DNA of 16,524 nucleotides from Chloroflexota bacterium (GTDB lineage Bacteria > Chloroflexota > Dormibacteria > CF-121), in NCBI GenBank assembly GCA_005882525.1, contig VBGO01000103.1:1-16524 (forward strand), written 5' to 3'. The translations under genes were made by a program, and so were the position numbers. Shown piece after piece: positions 7,205-13,250 of the stretch. Position 1 is the first letter of the stretch. Each line of letters opens with the position of its first letter. The notes under the pieces were generated by a model, which saw nothing but the letters and a program-made list of their open reading frames with translations, ran no database searches and was not told the origin of the DNA.

Positions 7205-7989
7205 GCCGACCGGCTGAGGTCGCGTAGCTCGCCGAGGAATTGCGCGGTACCGGCAACCCCGTCGAGTGTCAGGTCGCAGTCGGCGAATGTCCCCCGGGGT
7301 ACTTCATGTGATCGGACCCCGACCGAAACCGTCGGGATATCGGTCATCGCTTTCAAGCTTGAAAAGGCATCCGCATCGGTCACGTCATCACCGATATAGA
7401 TGATGGCCGCCGGACGAACCGTGGCCGCCAGCCGGCGCAGCACCTCGCCCTTGTTGATGTCCAGCGGCGGCCGCAGTTCCCAGACCATCCGGCCAGCATA
7501 GAGTCGAAGCTGCTCGCCGTCGGCGATCCGCTCCAGGGCCGGTCGGAGCAGTGCCGCGGTCGCCGGTGGGTCGGCCGCATTCCGGAAATGGACACTCACG
7601 CCGGCGCGCTTGCGCTCGATGCGTACCCCCGGCCGGCCAGTCTCCACCAGCCCGGCAATGGCAAGGGCGGCGCGCCCGAGTGGCGCGGCAAATGGCTTCG
7701 CCGCCGCCAGCAGCCGAGATTCGCCGTTTCGCTCCTCCAATCCGTGATTGCCGACAAAGATCAGGCCGTCGATCGGCAGCCGCGCCGCGAGGGCGTCGGT
7801 ATCCCGGCCACTGATGATGGCGATCCGCAGCAAGTCATGGCTGAGCTCGTTGAGCAGGGCGAGCACGGCTGGCATTGGCATCGCCTGGTCGGGATCAGAC
7901 ACGATCGGCGCGAGCGTGCCATCGAAGTCGAGGCCGAGCAGGATGCGCGAGGGCGCAACCCGAAAAAGCAGGTCGCTAAGCGGGCTCAG
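7201..7989 (-). CDS. otsB: Trehalose-6-phosphate phosphatase with an apparent CTG start
   Basis: 262 residues if started at the CTG at 7989, which matches usual OtsB length. HAD-phosphatase motifs: LDFDGTLAP (20-28, nucleophile D21 and acid D23), IISGRD (58-63), GNHGLE (80-85), INKGEVL (K180) and GDDVTDADAF (D201, D202, D205). It dephosphorylates trehalose-6-phosphate made by OtsA. The first conventional start (GTG at 7902) would delete the whole nucleophile motif. Upstream the frame is open only back to a TGA near position 8023 and contains no ATG, GTG or TTG. The CTG at 7989 overlaps the TGA of the upstream MerR gene (CTGA), a geometry like an ATGA coupling, so CTG is the best start. A sequencing error or a frameshift from the MerR gene are alternatives. 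It is tail-to-tail with otsA, which it overlaps by 4 bp. Confidence 0.9.
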   Translation of the reverse strand: MSPLSDLLFRVAPSRILLGLDFDGTLAPIVSDPDQAMPMPAVLALLNELSHDLLRIAIISGRDTDALAARLPIDGLIFVGNHGLEERNGESRLLAAAKPFAAPLGRAALAIAGLVETGRPGVRIERKRAGVSVHFRNAADPPATAALLRPALERIADGEQLRLYAGRMVWELRPPLDINKGEVLRRLAATVRPAAIIYIGDDVTDADAFSSLKAMTDIPTVSVGVRSHEVPRGTFADCDLTLDGVAGTAQFLGELRDLSRSA

Positions 7990-8288
7990 GCCCAGAGATG
8001 GCGGGCGCCGGCGAGCTCCGGGAACTCCGTCTCAGGGATTTGCAGCCGACTCTGCACCGCCGCCTCCATCAGGGAAAAGATCACCTTGACGCCCGCGAGG
8101 TTGATGCCATGCACGGTGGTGAGCTCTCGAATGAGCCGGATGCGTTCGATGTCGCGTCGGGAGTAACGTCGCCGCTGGGTAGGGGTCCGCTCGGGTGCGA
8201 TCAGGTTCTCGCTCTCGTAGACGAAGAGCGTGCGCGGCTCGATATCGAACATGTCAGAGACTTCGCTGGACTTATGCGGCATTGCCAA
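7986..8288 (-). CDS. HspR-like MerR-family transcriptional regulator (copy 2), coupled to otsB
   Basis: 100 residues from the TTG at 8288, chosen because GGAGGG lies 6 nt upstream. A TTG at 8321 is excluded if the TATAAT at 8326-8321 is the promoter, since it would lie within the -10. The HTH and wing are clear (SDMFDIEPRTLFVYE, QRRRYSRRDIERIRLIRELT), followed by HGINLAGVKVIFSLME, the HspR-type linker. The C-terminus is short, with no effector domain. It is the most diverged of the three HspR-like proteins here and lacks the ATNRRRYS wing shared by the other two. Its TGA overlaps the CTG of otsB, so regulator and phosphatase are almost certainly on one transcript. The likely role is control of trehalose synthesis and of its own promoter. 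Confidence 0.87.
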   Translation of the reverse strand: MAMPHKSSEVSDMFDIEPRTLFVYESENLIAPERTPTQRRRYSRRDIERIRLIRELTTVHGINLAGVKVIFSLMEAAVQSRLQIPETEFPELAGARHLWA

Positions 8289-8320
8289 GAGCAGCCCTCC
8301 AGGACGTAACGCTGTAAACA

Positions 8321-8351
8321 ATTATACCCGACATGTCAGGATTTGTGATAA
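8321..8351 (-). promoter_or_regulatory. merR2-otsB promoter with a palindrome in a 19-bp spacer
   Basis: A perfect TATAAT reads on the minus strand at 8326-8321, with TTATCA (four of six -35 positions) at 8351-8346 and a 19-bp spacer. The spacer holds the palindrome CCNGACATGTCNGG (8327-8340), 12 of 14 bases symmetric. A long spacer with an operator between -35 and -10 is the hallmark of MerR-controlled promoters. The predicted transcript start near 8314 gives a 26-nt leader with GGAGGG before the TTG at 8288. Confidence 0.6.
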
Positions 8352-8386
8352 ACGCCGAACGCCGGTGTCGTTTGCGTGAATTGTGG

Positions 8387-8439
8387 CGTCACTGTGCAGA
8401 GCGTGACGGAGTGGAAAAGATGAGCCATTGACTGTGCAG
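8387..8439. repeat. Inverted and direct repeats in the merR2/TIM-barrel gene divergent gap
   Basis: CGTCAC (8387-8392) and GTGACG (8403-8408) form a 6-bp perfect inverted repeat with a 10-bp spacer. In addition ACTGTGCAG occurs at 8391-8399 and again at 8431-8439, exactly 40 bp apart, about four helical turns. The second copy belongs to a TTGACT element (8429-8434) that could be the -35 of the rightward gene. These look like regulator sites but match no motif I know. The rest of the 247 bp gap holds no gene I can see. Confidence 0.35.
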
Positions 8440-8535
8440 GGGCTTATCACCTTAGCCGTGGGACCCTGCGCTTGAACGGGCTCGAACTTGCCAGTAGTGT
8501 CACGCCCGAACGGCGCGGGAGCCGTTCCCACGAGC

Positions 8536-9666
8536 ATGTCGCGCATCTTACGGCAAGTCACGGTGTTTGGAGGAAGGGTGGTGCTGGGAGTGATGCTGTT
8601 CGCTCTCCTGACGCCGCCCTTCGGCTTACGGGCCTACCTCGAGGCGCGCGCCCAGGAGGAGGCACAGGCCGCCCACGTGATGCACAGCTTTGGCCGACCG
8701 GTCGCTGCCGTGTTGAAGGTCCCGGTTACCGCCCGGCCCTTTGCCCAAACGCCTCGCTCGCCGCTGGACGGCATCAAGGGCAAAGGATCCTGGCTGATGA
8801 TCTTCAACGGCGATTGGAACGATCCGGACGCCGATCGCGCCGCGGCGCTGGTCGATGCGGCGGTTCGGGCTGACCTCAGCCATCTCTATATCAGGATCGC
8901 GGACTCCCGTCACCACTTCTACGGCGCGTCGGCGCTACAGGACCTGCTGCCGATTGCGCACACGCACGGGCTGAGCATCATCGGCTGGATCGAGCCGATG
9001 CTCGATGACCCGACCTCGGATGCCGCCGACGCACTGGCGGCCGCCCAGTTCGAGGAGCAGGGCCAGCGGCTGGATGGATTGGCACTCACGATCGAGGGCA
9101 ACAGCACGTCCGATCCGAACGTGGGCCAGTACCTCTCGGGGATCCGCGGCGGGATCCAGGGCATGAACGGGCTCGGCGAGCGCTACCTGCTGATCGCCAG
9201 CACGCTGCCCACCCCATATGACCATCCGGGCTATGCCTACGCCACCATGTCGCGCTTCTGTCAGGTCTTCGCGCCGATGGTCTACTGGCGGGCGACCGGC
9301 CTGCCCCAGTACAGCGGTGCCGACGGGACGCGTGCCTACGTGGCCCAGGTCTTCCAGCAGTTCCGCGACCCGGGCGTCAACCCGTTCAGACGTCCCCTGT
9401 CGATTACCGCGCAAACCTACGACGCGGCGCCAGAGTACGGCACGCCGGGGGCGCCACCGGCCGATGAGATCGTCACCTCGATGAATGAGTCCCGCGCTCA
9501 GGGCGGCATCAGCTGGTCCTACTACCGGCTGGCGAATGCCGACAACGGGGTCACCGGCGAGGAGCAGCAGGCGATCAGCGCCTACCCGTTCTGGCAGCGA
9601 TACAGCGCCGCAGGCGTCGCCGCCAAGGCCCTGATCGCATTACCCGACCAGCCAGTCGCGTATTAA
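8536..9666 (+). CDS. Secreted or anchored TIM-barrel-like protein, putative glycoside hydrolase
   Basis: 376 residues from the ATG at 8536, chosen because MSRILRQVTVFGGR gives a basic n-region before a hydrophobic stretch (about 11-30). A GTG at 8581 has a better ribosome binding site (GGAGGA, 6-nt spacing) but would lose those positive charges. After a linker, alternating strand/helix segments suggest a TIM barrel: WLMIFNGDWND, HLYIRIAD, LSIIGWIEPM, LDGLALTIEGN, YLLIASTLPTP, FAPMVYWRAT, ISITAQTYD-like and GISWSYYR. The segment DGLALTIE (180-187) has the spacing of the GH18 motif DGxDxDxE but lacks the two middle aspartates, so chitinase-type catalysis is doubtful; E187 could still be catalytic. 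It lies 20 bp upstream of ftsH and is probably co-transcribed with it. The family is not recognised with certainty. Confidence 0.7.
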   Translation: MSRILRQVTVFGGRVVLGVMLFALLTPPFGLRAYLEARAQEEAQAAHVMHSFGRPVAAVLKVPVTARPFAQTPRSPLDGIKGKGSWLMIFNGDWNDPDADRAAALVDAAVRADLSHLYIRIADSRHHFYGASALQDLLPIAHTHGLSIIGWIEPMLDDPTSDAADALAAAQFEEQGQRLDGLALTIEGNSTSDPNVGQYLSGIRGGIQGMNGLGERYLLIASTLPTPYDHPGYAYATMSRFCQVFAPMVYWRATGLPQYSGADGTRAYVAQVFQQFRDPGVNPFRRPLSITAQTYDAAPEYGTPGAPPADEIVTSMNESRAQGGISWSYYRLANADNGVTGEEQQAISAYPFWQRYSAAGVAAKALIALPDQPVAY

Positions 9667-9686
9667 GGAGAGGGGATGAGGAGTCA

Positions 9687-11651
9687 ATGAAAACTTTCTT
9701 TCACCGTTTTCGAGTCCCAGGCGGGCTGCGCCGCAAGCGCGTGGTTGTGCCCGCGCTCGCGGTGCTTGGCCTCCTTACCCTGGGTGGACTCTGGTTCGTC
9801 GGCCACTCCGGCGCTAACTCGGTCTGGAACCAGCCGAGCGTGCCGATCAGTGTGGTCCTGGATCGCGTCGACCACGGGGACGTCGCGACCGCGAGCATCA
9901 GCGGTCAGCGAATCCTGCTGACGGATGCCGCTGGCCGGCAGTCGTGGACGATCGAAAAGGAATCGTCGATGGGCTCGACCGAGCAGTACCTGCGCAATCA
10001 TGGCGTCAAGGTCGCGGTCCAGTCGACCGACGAGACATCCCTGACGTCTATGCTGCCGAACCTGCTGGGGTTGCTGGTCCTGCTGGCGCTCCTCTTCATG
10101 ATGCTCCGCCGGTCGAACCTCCTCGGAAATCCGATGGGAACCATGACCAAGCATCTGGGCGAGGCCCGCATCGGCGACGCCGAGCCGGTCACCTTTTCCC
10201 AGGTGGTGGGTGTCGACGAAGCCAAACACGAGCTGGAGGAAGTCGTCGCCTTCTTGAAGGAGCCCGGCAGTTTCGGTCAACTCGGCGCCCGCATGCCGCG
10301 CGGCATCCTGCTGGTGGGCCCGCCCGGGACCGGGAAGACGCTCCTCTCGCGTGCGGTGGCGGGCGAGGCAAAGGTCCCGTACTTCTCGCTCAGCGGCTCG
10401 GACTTCGTCGAGATGTTCGTCGGGGTTGGCGCCGCGCGGGTGCGTGACCTTTTCCGGCACGCCAAGAAAAATGCTCCGTGCATCGTTTTCCTGGACGAGA
10501 TCGACGCGCTTGGCCGCAAGCGTGGCGGCGCGCAGATCCGGACCAACGAAGAGCGGGAGCAAACCCTGAACCAGCTGCTGGTGGAGATGGACGGCTTCAA
10601 CACCGATTGCGCCGTGGTCGTGATCGCCGCCACCAACCGGCCGGACGTGCTCGACCCGGCGCTGTTGCGCTCCGGCCGCTTCGACCGGCGCGTGGCGATC
10701 GACGCGCCCGACCTCAACGGGCGGCGCGCCATCTTGAGCCTCTACGCCGCGCAGAAACCGCTCGCCGAGAACATCGACCTCGACGTCGTGGCGCGCCAGA
10801 CGCCCGGCTTTACCGGCGCCGATCTAGCCAACCTCCTGAACGAGGCCGCCATCCTGGCCGCGCGGAACAAGAAGCTGGCGATCGGGACCATGGAGCTCGA
10901 GGAGGCCAGCCTGCGCGTCATGGCGGGCCCGGAAAAGCGCAGCCGGATGATCACGCCCGAGGAGAAGGCGATCATCGCCTATCACGAGGTCGGCCACGCC
11001 CTCGTCATGAAGTCGATCACCAAGAGCGATCCGGTGCACAAGGTCTCGGTCGTCTCGCGCGGACAGGCCCTGGGGGTGACGATCCAGCTGCCCCTGAAGG
11101 ACCGTTACCTGACCTCGAAGTCTGAGCTCAACGCCCGCATGGCCGCTGCCATGGGCGGGCGCGCCGCCGAGGAAATCATCTTCGGCGACGTCACGACCGG
11201 CGCCAAGCAGGACATCGAGCACGCCACCAACATCGCGCGACAGATGGTGTGCGAGTTCGGGATGAGCGAGCGACTGGGCCTGGTCACGTTGCACCGGAAG
11301 GGCGACGGGGACAGCCTCTTCTTCTCGGAGCTAACGGCCGCCGACGTCGACGCCGAGGTGAAGGCCCTGACCGATGAGGCCTACCGCCGGGCCTATGAGA
11401 TTTGCGAAACGCGCCGGGCGACGCTCGTCCGCATCGCCGAGCACTTGCAGCTGGTGGAAACGATCGATGGCGAGGAGCTCGACCGGTTGCTGCTGGACCC
11501 GGCGGTGCCGGTGACGACCGTCCCGGCGCCCGAGACCAAGGAGTCCGGGATCGCCGCCCGGATCGCGGCCGCCGAGGCGCACGATTGGGAGGGCAGCTCC
11601 AGTGACTCGGCCCAGGAGAACGACGCCGGCCCGCCGATCGCCGCCAGCTAA
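9687..11651 (+). CDS. ftsH: ATP-dependent zinc metalloprotease FtsH
   Basis: 654 residues, near the usual 610-650. The start ATG has GAGGAG three to four bases upstream. Two membrane segments (about 18-38 and 123-140) flank a short extracytoplasmic domain. The AAA+ module has Walker A GPPGTGKT (211-218), pore loop MFVGVG (243-248), Walker B VFLDEIDALG (from 267) and the second region of homology TNRPDVLDPALLRSGRFDRR with arginine fingers R331 and R334. The peptidase site is HEVGH (433-437; most homologues have HEAGH), with the third zinc ligand at D509 in TTGAKQDIEHAT (usual sequence TTGASNDIEQAT). The family forms hexamers that extract and degrade membrane proteins and unstable regulators. 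The C-terminal ~45 residues are a polar tail. It follows the TIM-barrel gene by 20 bp and converges on the third HspR-like gene with 9 bp between stops. The variant residues suggest a second, specialised FtsH paralogue, which is inference. Confidence 0.96.
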   Translation: MKTFFHRFRVPGGLRRKRVVVPALAVLGLLTLGGLWFVGHSGANSVWNQPSVPISVVLDRVDHGDVATASISGQRILLTDAAGRQSWTIEKESSMGSTEQYLRNHGVKVAVQSTDETSLTSMLPNLLGLLVLLALLFMMLRRSNLLGNPMGTMTKHLGEARIGDAEPVTFSQVVGVDEAKHELEEVVAFLKEPGSFGQLGARMPRGILLVGPPGTGKTLLSRAVAGEAKVPYFSLSGSDFVEMFVGVGAARVRDLFRHAKKNAPCIVFLDEIDALGRKRGGAQIRTNEEREQTLNQLLVEMDGFNTDCAVVVIAATNRPDVLDPALLRSGRFDRRVAIDAPDLNGRRAILSLYAAQKPLAENIDLDVVARQTPGFTGADLANLLNEAAILAARNKKLAIGTMELEEASLRVMAGPEKRSRMITPEEKAIIAYHEVGHALVMKSITKSDPVHKVSVVSRGQALGVTIQLPLKDRYLTSKSELNARMAAAMGGRAAEEIIFGDVTTGAKQDIEHATNIARQMVCEFGMSERLGLVTLHRKGDGDSLFFSELTAADVDAEVKALTDEAYRRAYEICETRRATLVRIAEHLQLVETIDGEELDRLLLDPAVPVTTVPAPETKESGIAARIAAAEAHDWEGSSSDSAQENDAGPPIAAS

Positions 11652-11660
11652 CCGGACCGG

Positions 11661-12005
11661 CTAAATAATCTCTTCGTACAGGTCGTAGACGTGCTTGAGG
11701 TCGTCGGGCGGCTTGATGCTGCCGTTTTTCAGTGATTCGAGCAGCATCAGGATGTACTTGACGCCAGCCAGGTTGACGCCCTTCTCCCGCGTCAGCTGCT
11801 GAATCACCTGTAACTTCCGCACGTTGCGCTGCGAGTAGCGGCGGCGGTTGGTGGCCGTGCGATAGGGCTCGATCAGGCCCAGGTCCTCATACATCATCAG
11901 CGTGCGCGGATGGGTCTCGAGGATCTCTGAGGCCACGCTGATGGTGTAGAGCGGTTTATCGAGGTCGAAGGCTCCGCCGATGCGGGGATCGCGATTGGGT
12001 ATCAA
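11661..12005 (-). CDS. HspR-like MerR-family transcriptional regulator (copy 3)
   Basis: 114 residues from the TTG at 12005, preferred over the TTG at 12023 because AAGGA sits 6 nt upstream of it and only 2 bp separate it from the stop of the receiver gene. MerR fold: YTISVASEILETHPRTLMMYE, wing NRRRYSQRNVRKLQVIQQLT, then EKGVNLAGVKYILMLLESL, the HspR signature. The C-terminal ~25 residues (IKPPDDLKHVYDLYEEII) are acidic and could form a partner-binding helix. It is close in sequence to copy 1, sharing ATNRRRYS and GVNLAGVKY. It is co-transcribed with the receiver-domain gene and convergent with ftsH, a class of gene that HspR regulators control in other bacteria. Coupling of the two regulators in one pathway is inferred from the tight junction. 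Confidence 0.88.
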   Translation of the reverse strand: MIPNRDPRIGGAFDLDKPLYTISVASEILETHPRTLMMYEDLGLIEPYRTATNRRRYSQRNVRKLQVIQQLTREKGVNLAGVKYILMLLESLKNGSIKPPDDLKHVYDLYEEII

Positions 12006-12007
12006 GG

Positions 12008-12397
12008 CTATTCCTTGACCCAATCCTGGACGCCCCGACTCAAGCTGGCGGGTGTCGTTTCGGACTTGATCAGGTAATCGAGAGCGCCGAGCTTGAGTCC
12101 GCGGTCGACCAGCTCTTTCTCGCCGTAATTGGACAGGATGATGACCGGGATGTTCTTCGTCACGGTGTCGGAACGGAGGTTCTCGAGCACCGCAAAACCG
12201 TCCATTTTGGGGAGCCGAATATCGAGGAAGACGATGTCCGGCACCTGATTCTTCGCGTGGTCGAGGCCTTCCTCGCCGGACTTTGCCACGGTGACCCGGT
12301 AGCCGTCCAGCTCCAGCTTGAGCTTGTACATCTCGGCCACCGCCGGGTCGTCTTCGATGAAAAGGACGTTTACCTCCTCGTCCACCACTTCACTCAT
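12008..12397 (-). CDS. Single-domain response regulator (CheY-like receiver)
   Basis: 129 residues, all receiver domain with no output module. The acidic pocket is E15-D16-D17 (FIEDDP), the phosphoacceptor is D59 in VFLDIRLPKMDGF, the switch Ser is S89 (IILSN) and the conserved Lys is K111 (LIKSE). All active-site positions are present, so it should be phosphorylatable. The ATG has AAGGAGG four bases upstream, the strongest ribosome binding site in this segment. No histidine kinase lies in the window. Since it has no DNA-binding domain, its output must be a protein partner; the HspR-like protein encoded 2 bp downstream is the obvious candidate, though this is only contextual. Confidence 0.95.
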   Translation of the reverse strand: MSEVVDEEVNVLFIEDDPAVAEMYKLKLELDGYRVTVAKSGEEGLDHAKNQVPDIVFLDIRLPKMDGFAVLENLRSDTVTKNIPVIILSNYGEKELVDRGLKLGALDYLIKSETTPASLSRGVQDWVKE

Positions 12398-12471
12398 GTC
12401 CCCTCCTTAGCCCGCCAGATGGCAAAGTCGACATCGCGCCTGTCACCTTTCCCCCCATTTCGCTGGAGGCT

Positions 12472-12484
12472 AGTATAACTCAAG
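12472..12484 (-). promoter_or_regulatory. -10 element with an abutting HAIR-like half-site upstream of the receiver gene
   Basis: TATACT reads on the minus strand at 12477-12472, about 75 bp upstream of the receiver ATG. Directly upstream of it lies CTTGAGT (12484-12478), identical to one arm of the HspR HAIR element (CTTGAGT-N7-ACTCAAG). The partner arm is not recognisable and no -35 box is visible at 17 bp. A single heptamer may be coincidental, but its position against the promoter of an HspR-like operon is notable. Confidence 0.4.
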
Positions 12485-12544
12485 TTCGTCCAAAAACCTG
12501 AATCGGAGCGCTACAAAGCCACGTTCGGGTAACCAAAGACAAGT

Positions 12545-12561
12545 GGTACGATGGCTGTACC
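12545..12561. promoter_or_regulatory. Inverted repeat upstream of the first YtxH-like gene
   Basis: GGTAC (12545-12549) and GTACC (12557-12561) form a 5-7-5 repeat overlapping TACGAT, a possible plus-strand -10 at 12547-12552. It has the same geometry as the repeat at 5548-5564 but an unrelated sequence. In a 212 bp divergent gap a repeat of this length could be chance. Confidence 0.25.
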
Positions 12562-12609
12562 GTTTAGCAGAAGAGTCGTTGTTTTCCGCGGAGGGGGTGC
12601 GATTTCCGA

Positions 12610-12831
12610 ATGGGATATCTGCGGGGTCTCACGCATGGCGCGATCGCCGGGGCGATCCTCGCGTTGCTGTACGCCCCCGAATCGGGGGTGAACATGCGGC
12701 GCCGCGTTTCGCGCCTGCTGGGGCAGGCGGAGCAAATGATGGCCGCCGAGAGCGGCGGGGCCAGCCCCGCGGCGGGCACATCAGGGCGTCGGGCGGCAGG
12801 CGGAACGGAAAGCAGGGCCAGGCGCCCGTAG
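12610..12831 (+). CDS. YtxH-like small membrane protein (first of two)
   Basis: 73 residues. The N-terminal 30 residues carry the YtxH-type signature: a small-residue-rich helix (GLTHGAIAGAILALLYAPESG) with Gly spaced for helix packing, then a basic NMRRRVSRLLGQAEQ segment. The remaining ~35 residues are Gly/Ala/Ser/Arg-rich and probably disordered. YtxH proteins are poorly characterised stress-associated envelope proteins in several phyla. The ribosome binding site is distant (GAGGGGG about 12 bases upstream of the ATG), so expression may be weak. It is followed after 11 bp by a second YtxH-like gene, suggesting one operon. Confidence 0.72.
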   Translation: MGYLRGLTHGAIAGAILALLYAPESGVNMRRRVSRLLGQAEQMMAAESGGASPAAGTSGRRAAGGTESRARRP

Positions 12832-12842
12832 GGAGGACGAGG

Positions 12843-13217
12843 ATGGATCAGACGGTGGAGAAGACGGTCGATCGGTTGAGTGAGCTGCTCGATCGCGCCA
12901 ACAAGGCAGCCCAGGACTTCGAAGTCAAGGACCGCCTGTCAGACGCGGTGGCAGCCTTGCGTCGTACGCGGATCACCCAGGACGACGATGCCGGCGTGGA
13001 GCGCTTCGTCACCGGGCTCCTGATCGGCGTCGCGGTCGGCTTTGGGCTGGCGCTGCTGCTCGCGCCCAAGTCCGGCGAGGAGATGCGCGACGATCTGATG
13101 CAGCGCGGCATCGAGCTGCGCGATCGGGCCGGCGAGCTGGCCTCAAAGATGCCGTTCGGCGACGGCGAGCAGGGTCGCACCGAAAAGAGCGCAAGCGACC
13201 AACCCGGGATCGCTTAA
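12843..13217 (+). CDS. YtxH-like small membrane protein (second of two)
   Basis: 124 residues from the ATG at 12843, supported by GGAGG six bases upstream. The same frame stays open further upstream, but that part is the +1 shadow of the first YtxH-like gene. Residues 1-45 form a charged amphipathic helix (QTVEKTVDRLSELLDRANKA). Residues ~56-80 are the YtxH-type helix (GLLIGVAVGFGLALLLAPKSG), followed by EEMRDDLMQRGIELRDRAGELA, a predicted coiled coil. This is the canonical YtxH layout: one membrane helix ending LLLAPKSG, then an amphipathic helix. It has no enzymatic motif. It converges on the PBP gene, with 33 bp between stop codons. Confidence 0.82.
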   Translation: MDQTVEKTVDRLSELLDRANKAAQDFEVKDRLSDAVAALRRTRITQDDDAGVERFVTGLLIGVAVGFGLALLLAPKSGEEMRDDLMQRGIELRDRAGELASKMPFGDGEQGRTEKSASDQPGIA

Positions 13218-13250
13218 GCCGAACCGGTCCGCTTCACCGCAGGGCGCGCG

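Noticed and set aside
7201..7902. otsB starting at the GTG at 7902
   Set aside because: It would remove the DFDGT nucleophile motif that is encoded just upstream in the same frame.
9684..10562. Minus-strand open frame of 292 codons inside ftsH
   Set aside because: It mirrors the FtsH coding frame; the product is His/Arg/Asp-rich with no domain.
12543..12842. N-terminal extension of the second YtxH-like gene in one 224-codon frame
   Set aside because: The extension overlaps the first YtxH-like gene in another frame and has a low-complexity Arg/Gly product; the ATG at 12843 has a proper ribosome binding site.
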